Of a stretch of DNA of 64,000 nt, positions 16,701 through 25,430 are shown piece after piece; the first letter of the stretch is position 1, and each line of letters begins with the position of its first letter. The DNA is from an uncultured Ruminococcus sp. (GTDB lineage Bacteria > Bacillota > Clostridia > Lachnospirales > Lachnospiraceae), in assembly GCA_934359255.1 (NCBI GenBank), contig CAKRLG010000007.1:1-64000 (forward strand), in the 5' to 3' direction. Made by a program: the position numbers and the translations under genes. Under the pieces are notes generated by a model that searched no databases, was not told where the DNA came from, and was given only the letters and a program-made list of their open reading frames with translations.

Positions 16701-19700
16701 CAGGGCTGTCTTTGTCTCTTCTTCCACGAGGATATACGAACTCGGATCGAATGGATTCTGCTGGTAATGTTCCACGCGGTACTCACTCGGAACCGGTGTC
16801 CATTTTCCATAGATTTTAAAGCCATCGTTCCAGGCATCCGGTTCCTCTGTGTTCACATCCACTGCCGGCATGATACCATCAAAAGGATTCTGATGGTTAC
16901 CGTCTGTATACCAGCCTTCGAAAGTATATCCTGCCCGATCGTTCTGTCTTCCTACTACAGCTTCTATCTCGCCGATCGGTGTGCCATATGGTACATACTG
17001 AACCCGGGCAAATTCTTTTCCGTCGGGATTTCCAGTCACTTCCAGAAGAAGCAGGCCGGTATTTCTTGTGTAATAGTAGTTCACCACAAGACTTCCGTCA
17101 CCAAGGACTTCCACCGTCTGTTTTTCCGGTGCACTAAATCCGGTATACGATTTCACATCCGGCGTTACGCTGTCACCTGCATGTGCAGTAAACGATTCTT
17201 CCTCTGTCAGTTCATAGTTTTTCGCATCAAATTCCCGTCCATAAGGAATCTCTTCATATCCGGTAATGCTCCAGAGTTTTTCCTGGTAATGTCTTACCGT
17301 ATAATTGACCGTCTGCTGTTCCCATTTTGCATAAACCGTAAGATCGTGATCCGGCATTGTCTCACCAAAGGACTGCTGATACTCTTCATCCAGATACCAT
17401 CCTTCAAAGGTATAGCCTTCTCTCACCGGTACCGGAACGCCGATTCTCTCTCCCGGTCTTGCTGTCAGGGTAGTTTCGTCTAATGCTCCACCTTTCGAGT
17501 CATATGTCAGTGTATAGGTGTTCAGATCATAGTAAACCTTCAGCACCAGACTTCCGTCTGCTTTTACCTCACCACTGGCAAGTTCCCCTTTCCGATGGTA
17601 GATCACAGAACTGTAATCACCTTCCGGCGCAGTGACTGTCTCACCGGTGGTTCCGGTCATGGTTTTGATCTCACTTAAAGTATAGCCGCCTTCTTCCGGT
17701 TCTTCCACGTAGTATTTTACTGCATATGGAATACCATCGGAAGCTTTCCAAGTAGCAGTATAGGTCATATCTCCTGCCGGCACACTCTCCGGTACTTCCG
17801 GGGACCAGCCCTGGAATTCATATCCCGGCCGGTACACTGCCGGAGCTGTCAGGAATGTTCCATAGCGATAGTCATCACTTGCGACCGTCTCTCCGTTTTC
17901 TTCCATCAGGAAGGTAAGATGATACTCTTCCCGCGGATAATAATATTTGACCACGGTCGTTCCGTCTGCCCGTACCGTTTGGGTCTTTTCCTTCGGTGTT
18001 TCGTATCCTTCGTGTTCTGCCGGTTTTGGTGTCACTTCCGTATCGGTCAGTCCGCTGTAACTGATCGGATCCTGTGCCTCATAGACACCGTTGGTTCCTT
18101 CCAGATATTCAACCACCTGATATCCCACATCTTCTGCTTCCCATTTTGCATAAACCATCCGCTCTTTGTTCGGCATCTTTGCAGGGATCGTATATGGTGT
18201 TGTCAGTTCTTCATCTTCGTACCATCCCACAAACCGGTAACCGGTTCTCACCGGATCTTCCGGTTTTTCAATATCGGAATTGTATTTGCCCATGATGGTA
18301 TCCACATAGGAGCCGCCCTGGCTGTCAAAGGCAATATAGTAGCCATCCCGCAGGTTATCCCAGTGTAACCGGATCTTTATGGTCAGTGGCTGTGTATTGA
18401 AGGTTCCTTCCTGATTTTTCCAGGTAATGATCATCTCGCCGTCCTGTTCCGGTTCTGTTCCCGGATCCACGGAGATCACATTGGTGTCCCGGTCATAGGA
18501 GAATGCCGGATTGGTCATGACGATGTTAAAGTATTTTGTGCTGTCATCGTAGATTTTCTCCCGGTAATTTCCGTCGTCATCCAGACCTTCTTTCATGTCC
18601 ATGTACTGCATCCGGAAATATTCATCCGACAGCTGTACCCCTTTCACATCCCGCTTCATCTTGATGTCTTTGACATCCGCCTGTGTATAGGCAAAATCCA
18701 GAACATTTTCCAGATGTCCCACCGTGTACAGCGGCCATTCATTTTCATACAAGGTCGGATTGTAGGTAAAGGAGTTGGCCAGCGCCTGTGCCAGGAATTT
18801 GATCTCCAGATAGATGCCAAGCTCCAGATACATTGCACCCATGGCTCTCGTCGTTCTGCCGTTCGATGCGGTGTACTTCAGTTCGTAGTAGAGATAGCCC
18901 CACAACTGTGCATAGCCGCCTACCTCTGCCGTGATGCCGACACTTGCCAGTCTTGTGGAAAGAAGTCCCACCGCTACCGTCAGCCGCACACCGGCTTTCA
19001 GTCCCAGCGTACCCATCGCATAGGCAGTCAGTTCATATTGTTCTTCACACAGATCAATCGTATCGCTGGTTGCGGTCCGGTCCATCACTTTCAGAGAAAA
19101 TACATATCGTTTTGCATTCTTATACCAGTAAGACATTCCAATAGAAATGTTCATATTGGCATAAACCACAAATTCCAGTTTCACTTCTATATCAATAATC
19201 GCCAGTACCCGGAAATGATTGTCTACCAGCAGGCGATTGTAGATTTCTACCCAGTCTCCCTCATCTGCCAGAAGTTCTGAGTAACGCTGTGCAAGGCTCT
19301 TGGAAACGGAGATTTCCTCTCCCTCTTCCTCATCGCCAAAACTTCCGGAGAATTTCGTCTTGTCCGTGATATACTCTTCTCCGTTTTCCATCATGCTCTT
19401 CAGCTCTCCGGCGATCTTATTGACACCTTTTCGCAGTTTTGAGCCTTTGTTGGAACCTCCGGAGCTGCCCTCGCCCTCCACGGTCTTAAAGTTCACATCC
19501 AGAGCAATGCCGGTGTACTCATACAGATCCAGCGACGCTGTCACCTTATAATCTGCGATATACGGAAAAATCTTCCATACTTTCCAGACCGCTTTTCCGT
19601 CTACATTAATATCCACCCGGACTTCCTGCTCGAAGGTGGAAGTTACAGTGATCTGGATATTTGCATTGGCATGCAGCTGGATATTTACCAGCACCGGAAT

Positions 19701-22013
19701 CTCCAGTGCCAGATGCACGCCGCTGACATCTCCGTCAAAATGTTTCAGTGTTGTACCGAGATTGGCTCTGACCGTTCCCAGGCTGACTGTCACGATCGGT
19801 TTGCCGGTTCCCGTTCCTCCCGGTTTTCTCGCATAGGTTTTTGGGATCAGGCTAGCACTTTCCGGCAGGCTCTGTGGTGCGATATCCCCGATCAGAGTAT
19901 TTTCGTCTGTATATTCCACAGAAACATCCGCGCCAAGCTCTTCCTCCAGAGAGGCTTCCAGCTCTTCAAAGGAATCGGTAGCGATCGCCGCAGCACCGAT
20001 CCGGTCTGCCACATCCTGTGCGAATCCGCTCTCCATCGCCTGAACCTGAATCTGTTCTTCCAGGTTCTCCCGGTCTGTTTCTTCTAACAGATCATCTCCT
20101 TCCACCTGGTCCTTCTGATACACATCCATAGCCGCCTGCATCTCTTCGAAAGAAACCGTCTGATATGCCAGGATATAATCGGAACCGCTCTGCTCTACTT
20201 TTGTGATCTCTCCGTACTCCGGCGTTCCGCTGTTCAGATCGGTATACAGTGCCAGATAGTCACCAGGATCCACGGTGGTGCTTTCATCCAGATTCAGTGC
20301 CTGACTCATCTCGTCATCTCCGAAGGTCAGTTCACTGACTGCCACGGTAACCGAATGGTTGTCAGGATCGCCATCCTGATCTTTACTTTTTTCCAGTGGA
20401 AATACGTCCGGCGTAAATAAAACATCCTCCGCCTTCGCACCCCGGTATTCGTACTGGCTGCCGTTGCATCCGGTGATCTCAAAATAAGAGACATCACTGT
20501 TGTCACCTGCTGCCAGATCCATGGACGGGATCACATCGCCGGAATAGACACCGACGATATCCCCCGTCTGTAACGAATCCTTTGTATAGGTAAAGGAACC
20601 GGTCGTATCGCTTCCCTCTCCCTGAATCTCTCCGTCTACCCCTACCGTCATGACTGCCACAGAAACGGAATCCGCCGCTTTTCCGTTGACGGTCAGGTTA
20701 CTCAGTTCCCGTGTATGGATATACCGGATCTCCCGGTTCAGTTCCACATTTTTTGTCTCTTCCCGGTAAACCGTAAAATCATATTCCCGGATCGTTTTGT
20801 CAAATCCGGTAAAATACAGCTGGTCATTTTTCAGTGTCAGTTTATAGGAAGCACCCGGCTGCCAGCCATTTGGATTGCTGACGGTACAGGTATTGTCTTC
20901 TCCCCGGGTAACTGCCAGCGTGATCTCTTCCGACGGATCACTGACATTTTTAATCCTGCATGCGCCAAGGATCTCTGCATCATCCAGCGCATCCCCGGTA
21001 TTGGTAATTCCGATAGCAAAATCCGTTGCCACATCATAGGCACGGGCATATGTATCCATCGTGACGGACTCCATCGGCTGCATATCGGTATACGCTGCAT
21101 ATAAGGTAAGATCCTCGAGAAGTCTGTCTTCACTATCCACATAATCCGTACATTCCCGGTCGTAACACCAGCCGACAAAGGTACTGGATTTTCGGACTGC
21201 CAGCGGCAGATCATTCAGCGTGGTTCCCGCCGGAAGTTTCTGCTGGGTGATCTCCATACTTTCCCCCGGTTTGTCCGGATTATCCCTGTAAACCATGCCG
21301 CCGTCCGTTACATACTGGATCGTATATTCTGTTTCCCTGAAAGAAATATCAAAGTTCAGCTGATCACTGTAATCACCGGTATAGTTGGCTTTTTGAGTCA
21401 GTTCCGCAGCAAACGTTCTGTTGGTCTGCTTCGTATCCGCACTTAAGCTGGCGATGACCGTACCATTTTCCACGATCTTATTGGTATCCTTATCACGAAG
21501 CTCATAGCTCACCTCATGTTTGTCGGACTTCAGCTTCCAGTCGTTCTCCGAATGTACCGCCACACTGACCTGATCGTTCTCATAAAACCCTCCGGACGTT
21601 GCTGTGAGGGAAAAAGAATCCTGATTCACAGATACTTCACTGGGAATATCCACCTGATAATACCGGTCGATCCAGCGGGCATACAAAACCACATTTCCCT
21701 CATAGCTCCCTGTATCCAGACCGGTGACCGCTTCCCCGGTCAGTTCCGGATTATCATACCATCCGCCAAATGCATAGCCGGGTTTTGTGATGTCTTCTTC
21801 TCCCGGCAGCACGGTGGTCGGATATTCCGAAGGAGCCTGATAGCCCTCACGGAAGGTTCCTCCGTTTTTCTTATAATCAATTCCCCTCTCCTCGTTCTCT
21901 TCCGACATGACCGCCGGCTCCTGCCCGACAGGATTGTCTGCGAATGTCGACACCGGAACGGATGTCGTAAGAACTGCCACACTGAGCAGCAGACTGATCA
22001 GACGTTTTTTCAT
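13779..22013 (-). CDS. Giant secreted InlB/MucBP-type repeat surface protein
   Basis: A 2744-residue exported protein. A signal peptide occupies residues 1-26 (ending STFA). Two Listeria-Bacteroides (InlB B-type) repeats lie near residues 45-118 and 228-311, each with the GYxFxGWYxD...YAxW pattern. Residues about 312-1200 are non-repetitive and include a stretch rich in Gly and aromatic beta-type sequence (about 730-1125). From about 1228 to 2588 there are twelve more InlB-type repeats, many alternating with MucBP-like units (Y-x-V-x-HY ... PE-x-QT ... VVxYYYxRN). The last ~150 residues form a separate non-repeat domain, with no sorting signal, lipobox or S-layer repeat. The frame is open to 22064, but AGAGGAAG before ATG 22013 and the signal peptide fix the start. 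Such proteins act in adhesion or as wall scaffolds. The ligand is unknown. Confidence 0.88.
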   Translation of the reverse strand: MKKRLISLLLSVAVLTTSVPVSTFADNPVGQEPAVMSEENEERGIDYKKNGGTFREGYQAPSEYPTTVLPGEEDITKPGYAFGGWYDNPELTGEAVTGLDTGSYEGNVVLYARWIDRYYQVDIPSEVSVNQDSFSLTATSGGFYENDQVSVAVHSENDWKLKSDKHEVSYELRDKDTNKIVENGTVIASLSADTKQTNRTFAAELTQKANYTGDYSDQLNFDISFRETEYTIQYVTDGGMVYRDNPDKPGESMEITQQKLPAGTTLNDLPLAVRKSSTFVGWCYDRECTDYVDSEDRLLEDLTLYAAYTDMQPMESVTMDTYARAYDVATDFAIGITNTGDALDDAEILGACRIKNVSDPSEEITLAVTRGEDNTCTVSNPNGWQPGASYKLTLKNDQLYFTGFDKTIREYDFTVYREETKNVELNREIRYIHTRELSNLTVNGKAADSVSVAVMTVGVDGEIQGEGSDTTGSFTYTKDSLQTGDIVGVYSGDVIPSMDLAAGDNSDVSYFEITGCNGSQYEYRGAKAEDVLFTPDVFPLEKSKDQDGDPDNHSVTVAVSELTFGDDEMSQALNLDESTTVDPGDYLALYTDLNSGTPEYGEITKVEQSGSDYILAYQTVSFEEMQAAMDVYQKDQVEGDDLLEETDRENLEEQIQVQAMESGFAQDVADRIGAAAIATDSFEELEASLEEELGADVSVEYTDENTLIGDIAPQSLPESASLIPKTYARKPGGTGTGKPIVTVSLGTVRANLGTTLKHFDGDVSGVHLALEIPVLVNIQLHANANIQITVTSTFEQEVRVDINVDGKAVWKVWKIFPYIADYKVTASLDLYEYTGIALDVNFKTVEGEGSSGGSNKGSKLRKGVNKIAGELKSMMENGEEYITDKTKFSGSFGDEEEGEEISVSKSLAQRYSELLADEGDWVEIYNRLLVDNHFRVLAIIDIEVKLEFVVYANMNISIGMSYWYKNAKRYVFSLKVMDRTATSDTIDLCEEQYELTAYAMGTLGLKAGVRLTVAVGLLSTRLASVGITAEVGGYAQLWGYLYYELKYTASNGRTTRAMGAMYLELGIYLEIKFLAQALANSFTYNPTLYENEWPLYTVGHLENVLDFAYTQADVKDIKMKRDVKGVQLSDEYFRMQYMDMKEGLDDDGNYREKIYDDSTKYFNIVMTNPAFSYDRDTNVISVDPGTEPEQDGEMIITWKNQEGTFNTQPLTIKIRLHWDNLRDGYYIAFDSQGGSYVDTIMGKYNSDIEKPEDPVRTGYRFVGWYEDEELTTPYTIPAKMPNKERMVYAKWEAEDVGYQVVEYLEGTNGVYEAQDPISYSGLTDTEVTPKPAEHEGYETPKEKTQTVRADGTTVVKYYYPREEYHLTFLMEENGETVASDDYRYGTFLTAPAVYRPGYEFQGWSPEVPESVPAGDMTYTATWKASDGIPYAVKYYVEEPEEGGYTLSEIKTMTGTTGETVTAPEGDYSSVIYHRKGELASGEVKADGSLVLKVYYDLNTYTLTYDSKGGALDETTLTARPGERIGVPVPVREGYTFEGWYLDEEYQQSFGETMPDHDLTVYAKWEQQTVNYTVRHYQEKLWSITGYEEIPYGREFDAKNYELTEEESFTAHAGDSVTPDVKSYTGFSAPEKQTVEVLGDGSLVVNYYYTRNTGLLLLEVTGNPDGKEFARVQYVPYGTPIGEIEAVVGRQNDRAGYTFEGWYTDGNHQNPFDGIMPAVDVNTEEPDAWNDGFKIYGKWTPVPSEYRVEHYQQNPFDPSSYILVEEETKTALTDTEVTPEVKSYPGFQSPEAQTLWVTGYDVACMQYYYDRNSYPVTYVKNNGEADETADVMYGAVVSEVPKYSGHAFAGWYEDAALTVSFEGKTMPMHAMTLYAKWEPGKKTYRVIHQLQSADGSDTWKTAETETFTGTAGDSVEPEVKAYDGFTAPEKQSCTLTVSDDPDTIIYRYQRNSYQVTMVTNNGDPATEKTYLYGTRVEEMPEREGYSFDGWYQDADLTKVFDGTVPAKNSTIYAKWEPRATYYWVKYSLQNANDDGYTVASMESLLGRTEDVITPEVRKFEGYVSPQPQTGQIEGGKVLVIEYLYEREVHTLQLENNDGTEPKQLQMKQGATIPAPSMRKGYTFLGWCTDSTLQTVYTGNMPNEDLTLYAKWEANTRTYTVKHYLQKAEGDGYQWVATQNPKGKTDETVTPPVNTTYGDEYELPEPQTVTISAQEQTVVTYYYKRKVHKLTFEPENGEKTQTVEGRVGATFNVKQPVRKGYTFTGWTPELPEKIPNEDVTYQAQWRKNRYLVQFVSEGTVLKEYTLSYGDAIPAQEKPTREGYTFVSWDKNVPDTVSDENVKNGKLVFQAVWKEIAYTISYNLAGGSLPTGKTNPTTFTINSKPMDLVQPKREGYTFEGWSGTDIKEKDTQVTVTARPLKDRTYTANWKENSYTIVFNVEGEVTRGEMKNIPLRYTQETTIPKNGYVCGGYKFVGWRTGGKKSEQKVYQPGDKVSRLCATNNGTVNLYPIWEPCEYTITFDYQTGNKREKVTCKYKETYTFPTVNRLGWTFEGWSRSAGSTNVISYAPNVKTAVFEDEKDLTLYAVYKPITSAVFTGQTEHKYFITDEHELTIFTFFIQGDRKVVTTGDYGLYPSWYNLYLPDISMDAARLYQKMKIKVSYKIDEEEDGWADLRLSYQSQDGTYYDNVETRANDIGKCDGETVSHTFEITRKNGVDLNYFMLVFDAHGKNADEYYMSNLKVEVNLE

Positions 22014-22156
22014 AGGTACACTTCCTCTCCTTTTTGCATTTTCCTCACTGCCATATTCGCGCATAATTTATATCTGATAACACTTTTGCATCTGACAGTT
22101 TCACGTTTTCTATATTTTAGCAAAATCAGAAGTGCCCTAACATGCCCGTTCAACCG

Positions 22157-22205
22157 AAAAAAAGTGCCTGTTTTTTCTATATAGTTTCAAAAACAGACAC
22201 TTCTC
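22157..22205 (-). terminator. Terminator after the hybrid-HTH regulator gene
   Basis: On the minus strand AAGTGTCTGTTTTT pairs with AAAAACAGGCACTT and is followed by a T-tract (TTTTTTT). It separates the regulator transcript from the giant-protein operon, which must therefore start from its own promoter within 22014-22156. Confidence 0.8.
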
Positions 22206-22218
22206 TTTTTCTTTTCAC

Positions 22219-23445
22219 TTATTGATTTACAAATTCCTTTATTTTCTCTCTTTTGTCGATATGTAACTTTTCCAGTATCCCGGATACATAATGTTTTACC
22301 GTATTCACCGAAAGCCCCAGATGTTCTCCTATCTCCTGATTTGTCCAGTCCCTGCAAGCAAGCATTGCGATGGAAAATTCCAGCGGTGTCAGAAGATCCG
22401 TCACTGCCTTTTGCATCTGTGGGTTATGAATTTTCATCCAGCCGCGGCTGAAAGCGATTACCCCGTCCACCAGTTTCTTATAAATCTCCGGCTCACTTTT
22501 TCTTATGCTGGCTTCCAGTACCCCTTGCAGCAATCCATGATATTCAATAAACGGTTCCAGGAATTTGTCTTTTCTCGCCATCTCCCATCCATCGGATACT
22601 GATTGTCTTGCACCCTCCTGATCTTTCTGATTGATCTGACACATGGCTGCCACACAATCCAGATAGATCATCGGGATCGGATAGATTTTTTCCGTCATTG
22701 CCATCGCCGTCTGTACCATTCCCTGCGCTCTGGCATATTCTCCCTTCAGATAGGCGGCATGCCCCAGCATACTGATTGCAAACAACCTCTGCCCCACCGG
22801 AAGATACGAAAGGTAACGTTCCAGCGGTGGTGTTCCCTCTTCCGGCGGGATATGGATCAGAACACTGGTTACGTAAAATGCAAACAGGCAGGAGGCGATA
22901 GTTTCCGGATCTTCTTCTTTTTCCAGATGTTCTCTCAGGATCTGTGCCACATCTTCCCTTGCCATCTGCGCTTCCCGCCCATTCCCGAGGGTAAAGTTCG
23001 CAAAAGTAGACAACATATCGGCAGAAAGCCGCAGCATCGTATCTTCACTGGTCTGATATTTTTCCACACATTGAATACAGGATTCCGCCTGTGCCCTGAA
23101 AAAATACAGTTCTCCCCGTGCAATTTCCTGAAGTTCCGGATCTCCAAACTGTTTCACCGTCTCTTCTGCTTTTCCCGGCAAAAATGAACTTCCCATCAGT
23201 GGCAGTACCGTACGTTTCTCCCTTTTTTCGGAAACTCCCATCCTGGTTCCATCCGGAAGCACGAAGCCATGGTCAAATTCCACGCCCAGTACCTTTGCTG
23301 CCTCCTGCCATTCCTGTGCGGTCAGCGTATCCCGTTGTAACTTTTTATAAAAATTCTGTCGTGACTGCCCCAATGCAGCCGCCAGCTTTGCCACACTTAT
23401 CCCCTGCTCTTTGCAGATCTGTTTTACAAGTGTTTCTGTCGTCAT
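22219..23445 (-). CDS. Hybrid transcription regulator: Xre-like N-terminus, helical repeats, LuxR C-terminus
   Basis: A 408-residue regulator with two potential DNA-binding ends. Residues about 8-55 (EQGISVAKLAAALGQSRQNF...) resemble an Xre/Cro-type HTH. Residues about 85-345 are all-helical and TPR-like. Residues about 350-405 are a LuxR/GerE HTH (LTPLEFSIAMLACRDWTNQE, then GLSVNTVKHYVSGIL). The middle could sense a peptide or protein partner, as in MalT- or PlcR-like proteins, but no ATPase motif is present. It lies directly upstream of the giant surface-protein operon and on the same strand, so that operon is the likely target. A weak AGGA ribosome site precedes the ATG. Confidence 0.8.
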   Translation of the reverse strand: MTTETLVKQICKEQGISVAKLAAALGQSRQNFYKKLQRDTLTAQEWQEAAKVLGVEFDHGFVLPDGTRMGVSEKREKRTVLPLMGSSFLPGKAEETVKQFGDPELQEIARGELYFFRAQAESCIQCVEKYQTSEDTMLRLSADMLSTFANFTLGNGREAQMAREDVAQILREHLEKEEDPETIASCLFAFYVTSVLIHIPPEEGTPPLERYLSYLPVGQRLFAISMLGHAAYLKGEYARAQGMVQTAMAMTEKIYPIPMIYLDCVAAMCQINQKDQEGARQSVSDGWEMARKDKFLEPFIEYHGLLQGVLEASIRKSEPEIYKKLVDGVIAFSRGWMKIHNPQMQKAVTDLLTPLEFSIAMLACRDWTNQEIGEHLGLSVNTVKHYVSGILEKLHIDKREKIKEFVNQ

Positions 23446-23541
23446 TCAAATCCTGCCCCCTGTGTTGCTCTCTTTTGTCAATCGTTTGGTTACCATTGTC
23501 ACCTGCCTGTCTGAACGGGCGTATTCCTATTTTTATTTTTA

Positions 23542-24231
23542 TCAATCGTCATTCCGTCTTGAGATCAGGATCAGTCGAACCAGCTGCAGGATCGCCGATG
23601 CAAGTGCTGCCACATAAGTAAGTGCTGCGGCTGTCAGGACTTTTTTCGCACCCTGTAATTCCTGATCTCCAAAGAGCTGTTTTGCTTCGAGGATCCGAAT
23701 GGCACGGTGAGAAGCATCGAATTCCACCGGAAGTGTGATCAGCTGGAAAGCTACCACAAATACAAATAACAGAATACCGATCTCCAGTAACCCAGACCAT
23801 CCCATGATCAGTCCCAGTACGATGATCGGCCAGGAAAGCCGGGAACCGATGTTAGCTAACGGTACAGAAAAGGAACGCAGTTTTAACGGTGCATATCCCT
23901 CCTGATGCTGGATCGCATGTCCGCACTCATGAGCTGCCACACCGATCGCCGCTACAGAAGTCGATCCATATACGGAATCGGACAGACGCAGGACTTTTTC
24001 ATTCGGAGAATAATGATCTGTCAGATCACCACGGATCCGTTCGATCCTTACATCATAGATTCCGGCATCGTGAAGAATCATCTGGGCGATGTCCTGCGCC
24101 GGAATATTCCTGCTGTTCCAGACTCTGCTGTACCTTCGAAACGTGTTCTGCACATTCCAGGAAGCAAACATACTGATCAGCGCACCGATCAGTACCAGTA
24201 TATAAGTTGCATCATAAAAATAATATGGCAT
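23542..24231 (-). CDS. yugP: Membrane zinc metallopeptidase, YugP family
   Basis: A 229-residue protein of the neutral zinc metallopeptidase 2 family (YugP, COG2738). An N-terminal membrane helix (residues 6-25) precedes the zinc motif AAHECGHAIQH, where His-Glu-x-x-His supplies two ligands and the catalytic Glu, and a nearby Tyr-rich EGYAP follows. Two or more hydrophobic helices follow (IVLGLIMGW, ILLFVFVVAFQL, and one near the C-terminus). An EFDASHRAIRIL segment is also conserved in the family. The physiological substrate is not established. It is 96 bp upstream of the regulator gene, with no clear terminator between them. Confidence 0.9.
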   Translation of the reverse strand: MPYYFYDATYILVLIGALISMFASWNVQNTFRRYSRVWNSRNIPAQDIAQMILHDAGIYDVRIERIRGDLTDHYSPNEKVLRLSDSVYGSTSVAAIGVAAHECGHAIQHQEGYAPLKLRSFSVPLANIGSRLSWPIIVLGLIMGWSGLLEIGILLFVFVVAFQLITLPVEFDASHRAIRILEAKQLFGDQELQGAKKVLTAAALTYVAALASAILQLVRLILISRRNDD

Positions 24232-24362
24232 AGTATTCCCTCTTTCTTTTCACTTACTGACGCTTATTCTACCATAATTTTTCCCGGCTGACAGCACTTT
24301 CACACGCTTTTCATAAAGTTCACGTTTTTTTCAGATTTTTCACCGGTCTGCTGCAGGAAATT

Positions 24363-25139
24363 TTAAAAGAGTGGAAGGAAAAATCCCTTCGTTTCTTCCT
24401 CTTCTTCTTTGTTCTCCGCGATCAGATTACGGATACTCTGCATTCGTTTATCCAGTACCGCACTCTGTTCGGCACAATCGTACAGTTCGTCCTGTAAGTA
24501 CTTCATCTGCTCAGCCGGAATGTTCTTTTTATAGCGCATCTTATGTTCCAGACTGGCCCAGAAGTCCATCGCGATCGTACGGAACTGCACTTCCACCGTC
24601 ACCGGTTTTTTCTCGTCCTGCAGGAAAATGGGAACCTGTACAATCAGATGGAGACTTCGGTAGCCGCTTGGTTTCGGATTCTGAATATAGTCTTTACGCT
24701 CTAACAGCGTAATATCATCCTGTCGCAAAAAGCTGTCTGCCACTTCATAAATATCGGCCGGGAAGGAACAGATGACCCGCACACCGGCGATATCTGTGAT
24801 ATTTTTCTCAATGGATTCCAGTGTCATCGGAATATCTTTTCTACGGATCTTCTTTAACAGACTGTCGTAGGATTTGATTCTGCTTTTAATCCCTTCGATC
24901 GGATTTTTATCGTATTCCAGAGAATACTCTTCGTTTAACACCTTGAATTTTGTCTCGATCTCCATGATCGCACACTGATAATAGGACATCAAAAGATCAA
25001 ACGGTTTCCGGTTTCTCTGCATCATATCGATGAATTCATCTGAAAGCAGGCTCTGTTTGACAAATTTATCACGTTTTTCTTCGATCAGAGTCCGGCTCTG
25101 CTTTCTTATTTCATTCAGTACTTCTTTATTTCTCATCAT
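24363..25139 (-). CDS. relQ: Small alarmone synthetase (RelQ-type GTP pyrophosphokinase)
   Basis: A 258-residue single-domain RelA/SpoT synthetase that transfers pyrophosphate from ATP to GTP or GDP in the stringent response. Synthetase motifs are present: ITDIAGVRVIC, then KPSGYRSLHLIV (nucleotide-binding G-loop region) and VEVQFRTIAMDFWASLEHK. There is no HD hydrolase, TGS or ACT domain, so it can only make (p)ppGpp and must rely on another protein for removal. An acidic C-terminal run (EEEEE) precedes the end. Its leader is the structured region 25165-25305. Confidence 0.92.
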   Translation of the reverse strand: MMRNKEVLNEIRKQSRTLIEEKRDKFVKQSLLSDEFIDMMQRNRKPFDLLMSYYQCAIMEIETKFKVLNEEYSLEYDKNPIEGIKSRIKSYDSLLKKIRRKDIPMTLESIEKNITDIAGVRVICSFPADIYEVADSFLRQDDITLLERKDYIQNPKPSGYRSLHLIVQVPIFLQDEKKPVTVEVQFRTIAMDFWASLEHKMRYKKNIPAEQMKYLQDELYDCAEQSAVLDKRMQSIRNLIAENKEEEEETKGFFLPLF

Positions 25140-25164
25140 GTCCAGTTTCCTCCTTATATAACTC

Positions 25165-25305
25165 CCACTCGCTAATGCTCATTATATCATGATTCGCACC
25201 TGCGGTGCTTGACGCTGCTTTCGCAGCTATCATGATCGCCATTCGCCGCTCCCGATGAACAAACTTCGTTTGTTCCCGCTCGCTAACGCTCATTATATCA
25301 TAACG
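25165..25305. repeat. Structured intergenic element, possible relative of the four-hairpin element
   Basis: This spacer has a palindromic arm pair ATCATGAT (25186-25193) and ATCATGAT (25229-25236) enclosing two tip hairpins (GCACC/GGTGC and GCTGC/GCAGC). It is followed by GAACAAAC/GTTTGTTC (about 25257-25275). The block CTCGCTAAYGCTCATTATAT occurs twice, at about 25168 and 25278. The order ATTCG, GCTC, tip helix, GCT, CTCAT matches hairpin 3 of the elements at 38440 and 63287. It lies in the 5' leader of relQ, in antisense orientation to that gene. Confidence 0.4.
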
Positions 25306-25352
25306 TCCTTACCTGTGGCTACCGCGAAAACAAGGATTGCCCTACAGGACGC

Positions 25353-25389
25353 AAAAAGTCCGCCGGAACCTACTGCCTCCGGCGAACTT
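25353..25389 (-). terminator. Terminator after the GH3 glucosidase gene
   Basis: On the minus strand AAGTTCGCCGGA pairs with TCCGGCGGACTT and is followed by TTTTT, a clear intrinsic terminator about 40 bp after the stop codon. Confidence 0.9.
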
Positions 25390-25430
25390 TCATCACATCA
25401 CAGATTACCACCCGTGATCTTATTCCATAT

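Noticed and set aside
14250..18330. Tandem DNA repeats as a possible recombination array
   Set aside because: The periodicity is explained by the InlB/MucBP protein repeats. The DNA copies are diverged and in frame throughout.
25168..25301. Direct repeats suggesting a CRISPR array
   Set aside because: Only two copies of a 24-bp unit about 110 bp apart, with palindromic content between them and no cas genes. It fits a structured repeat better.
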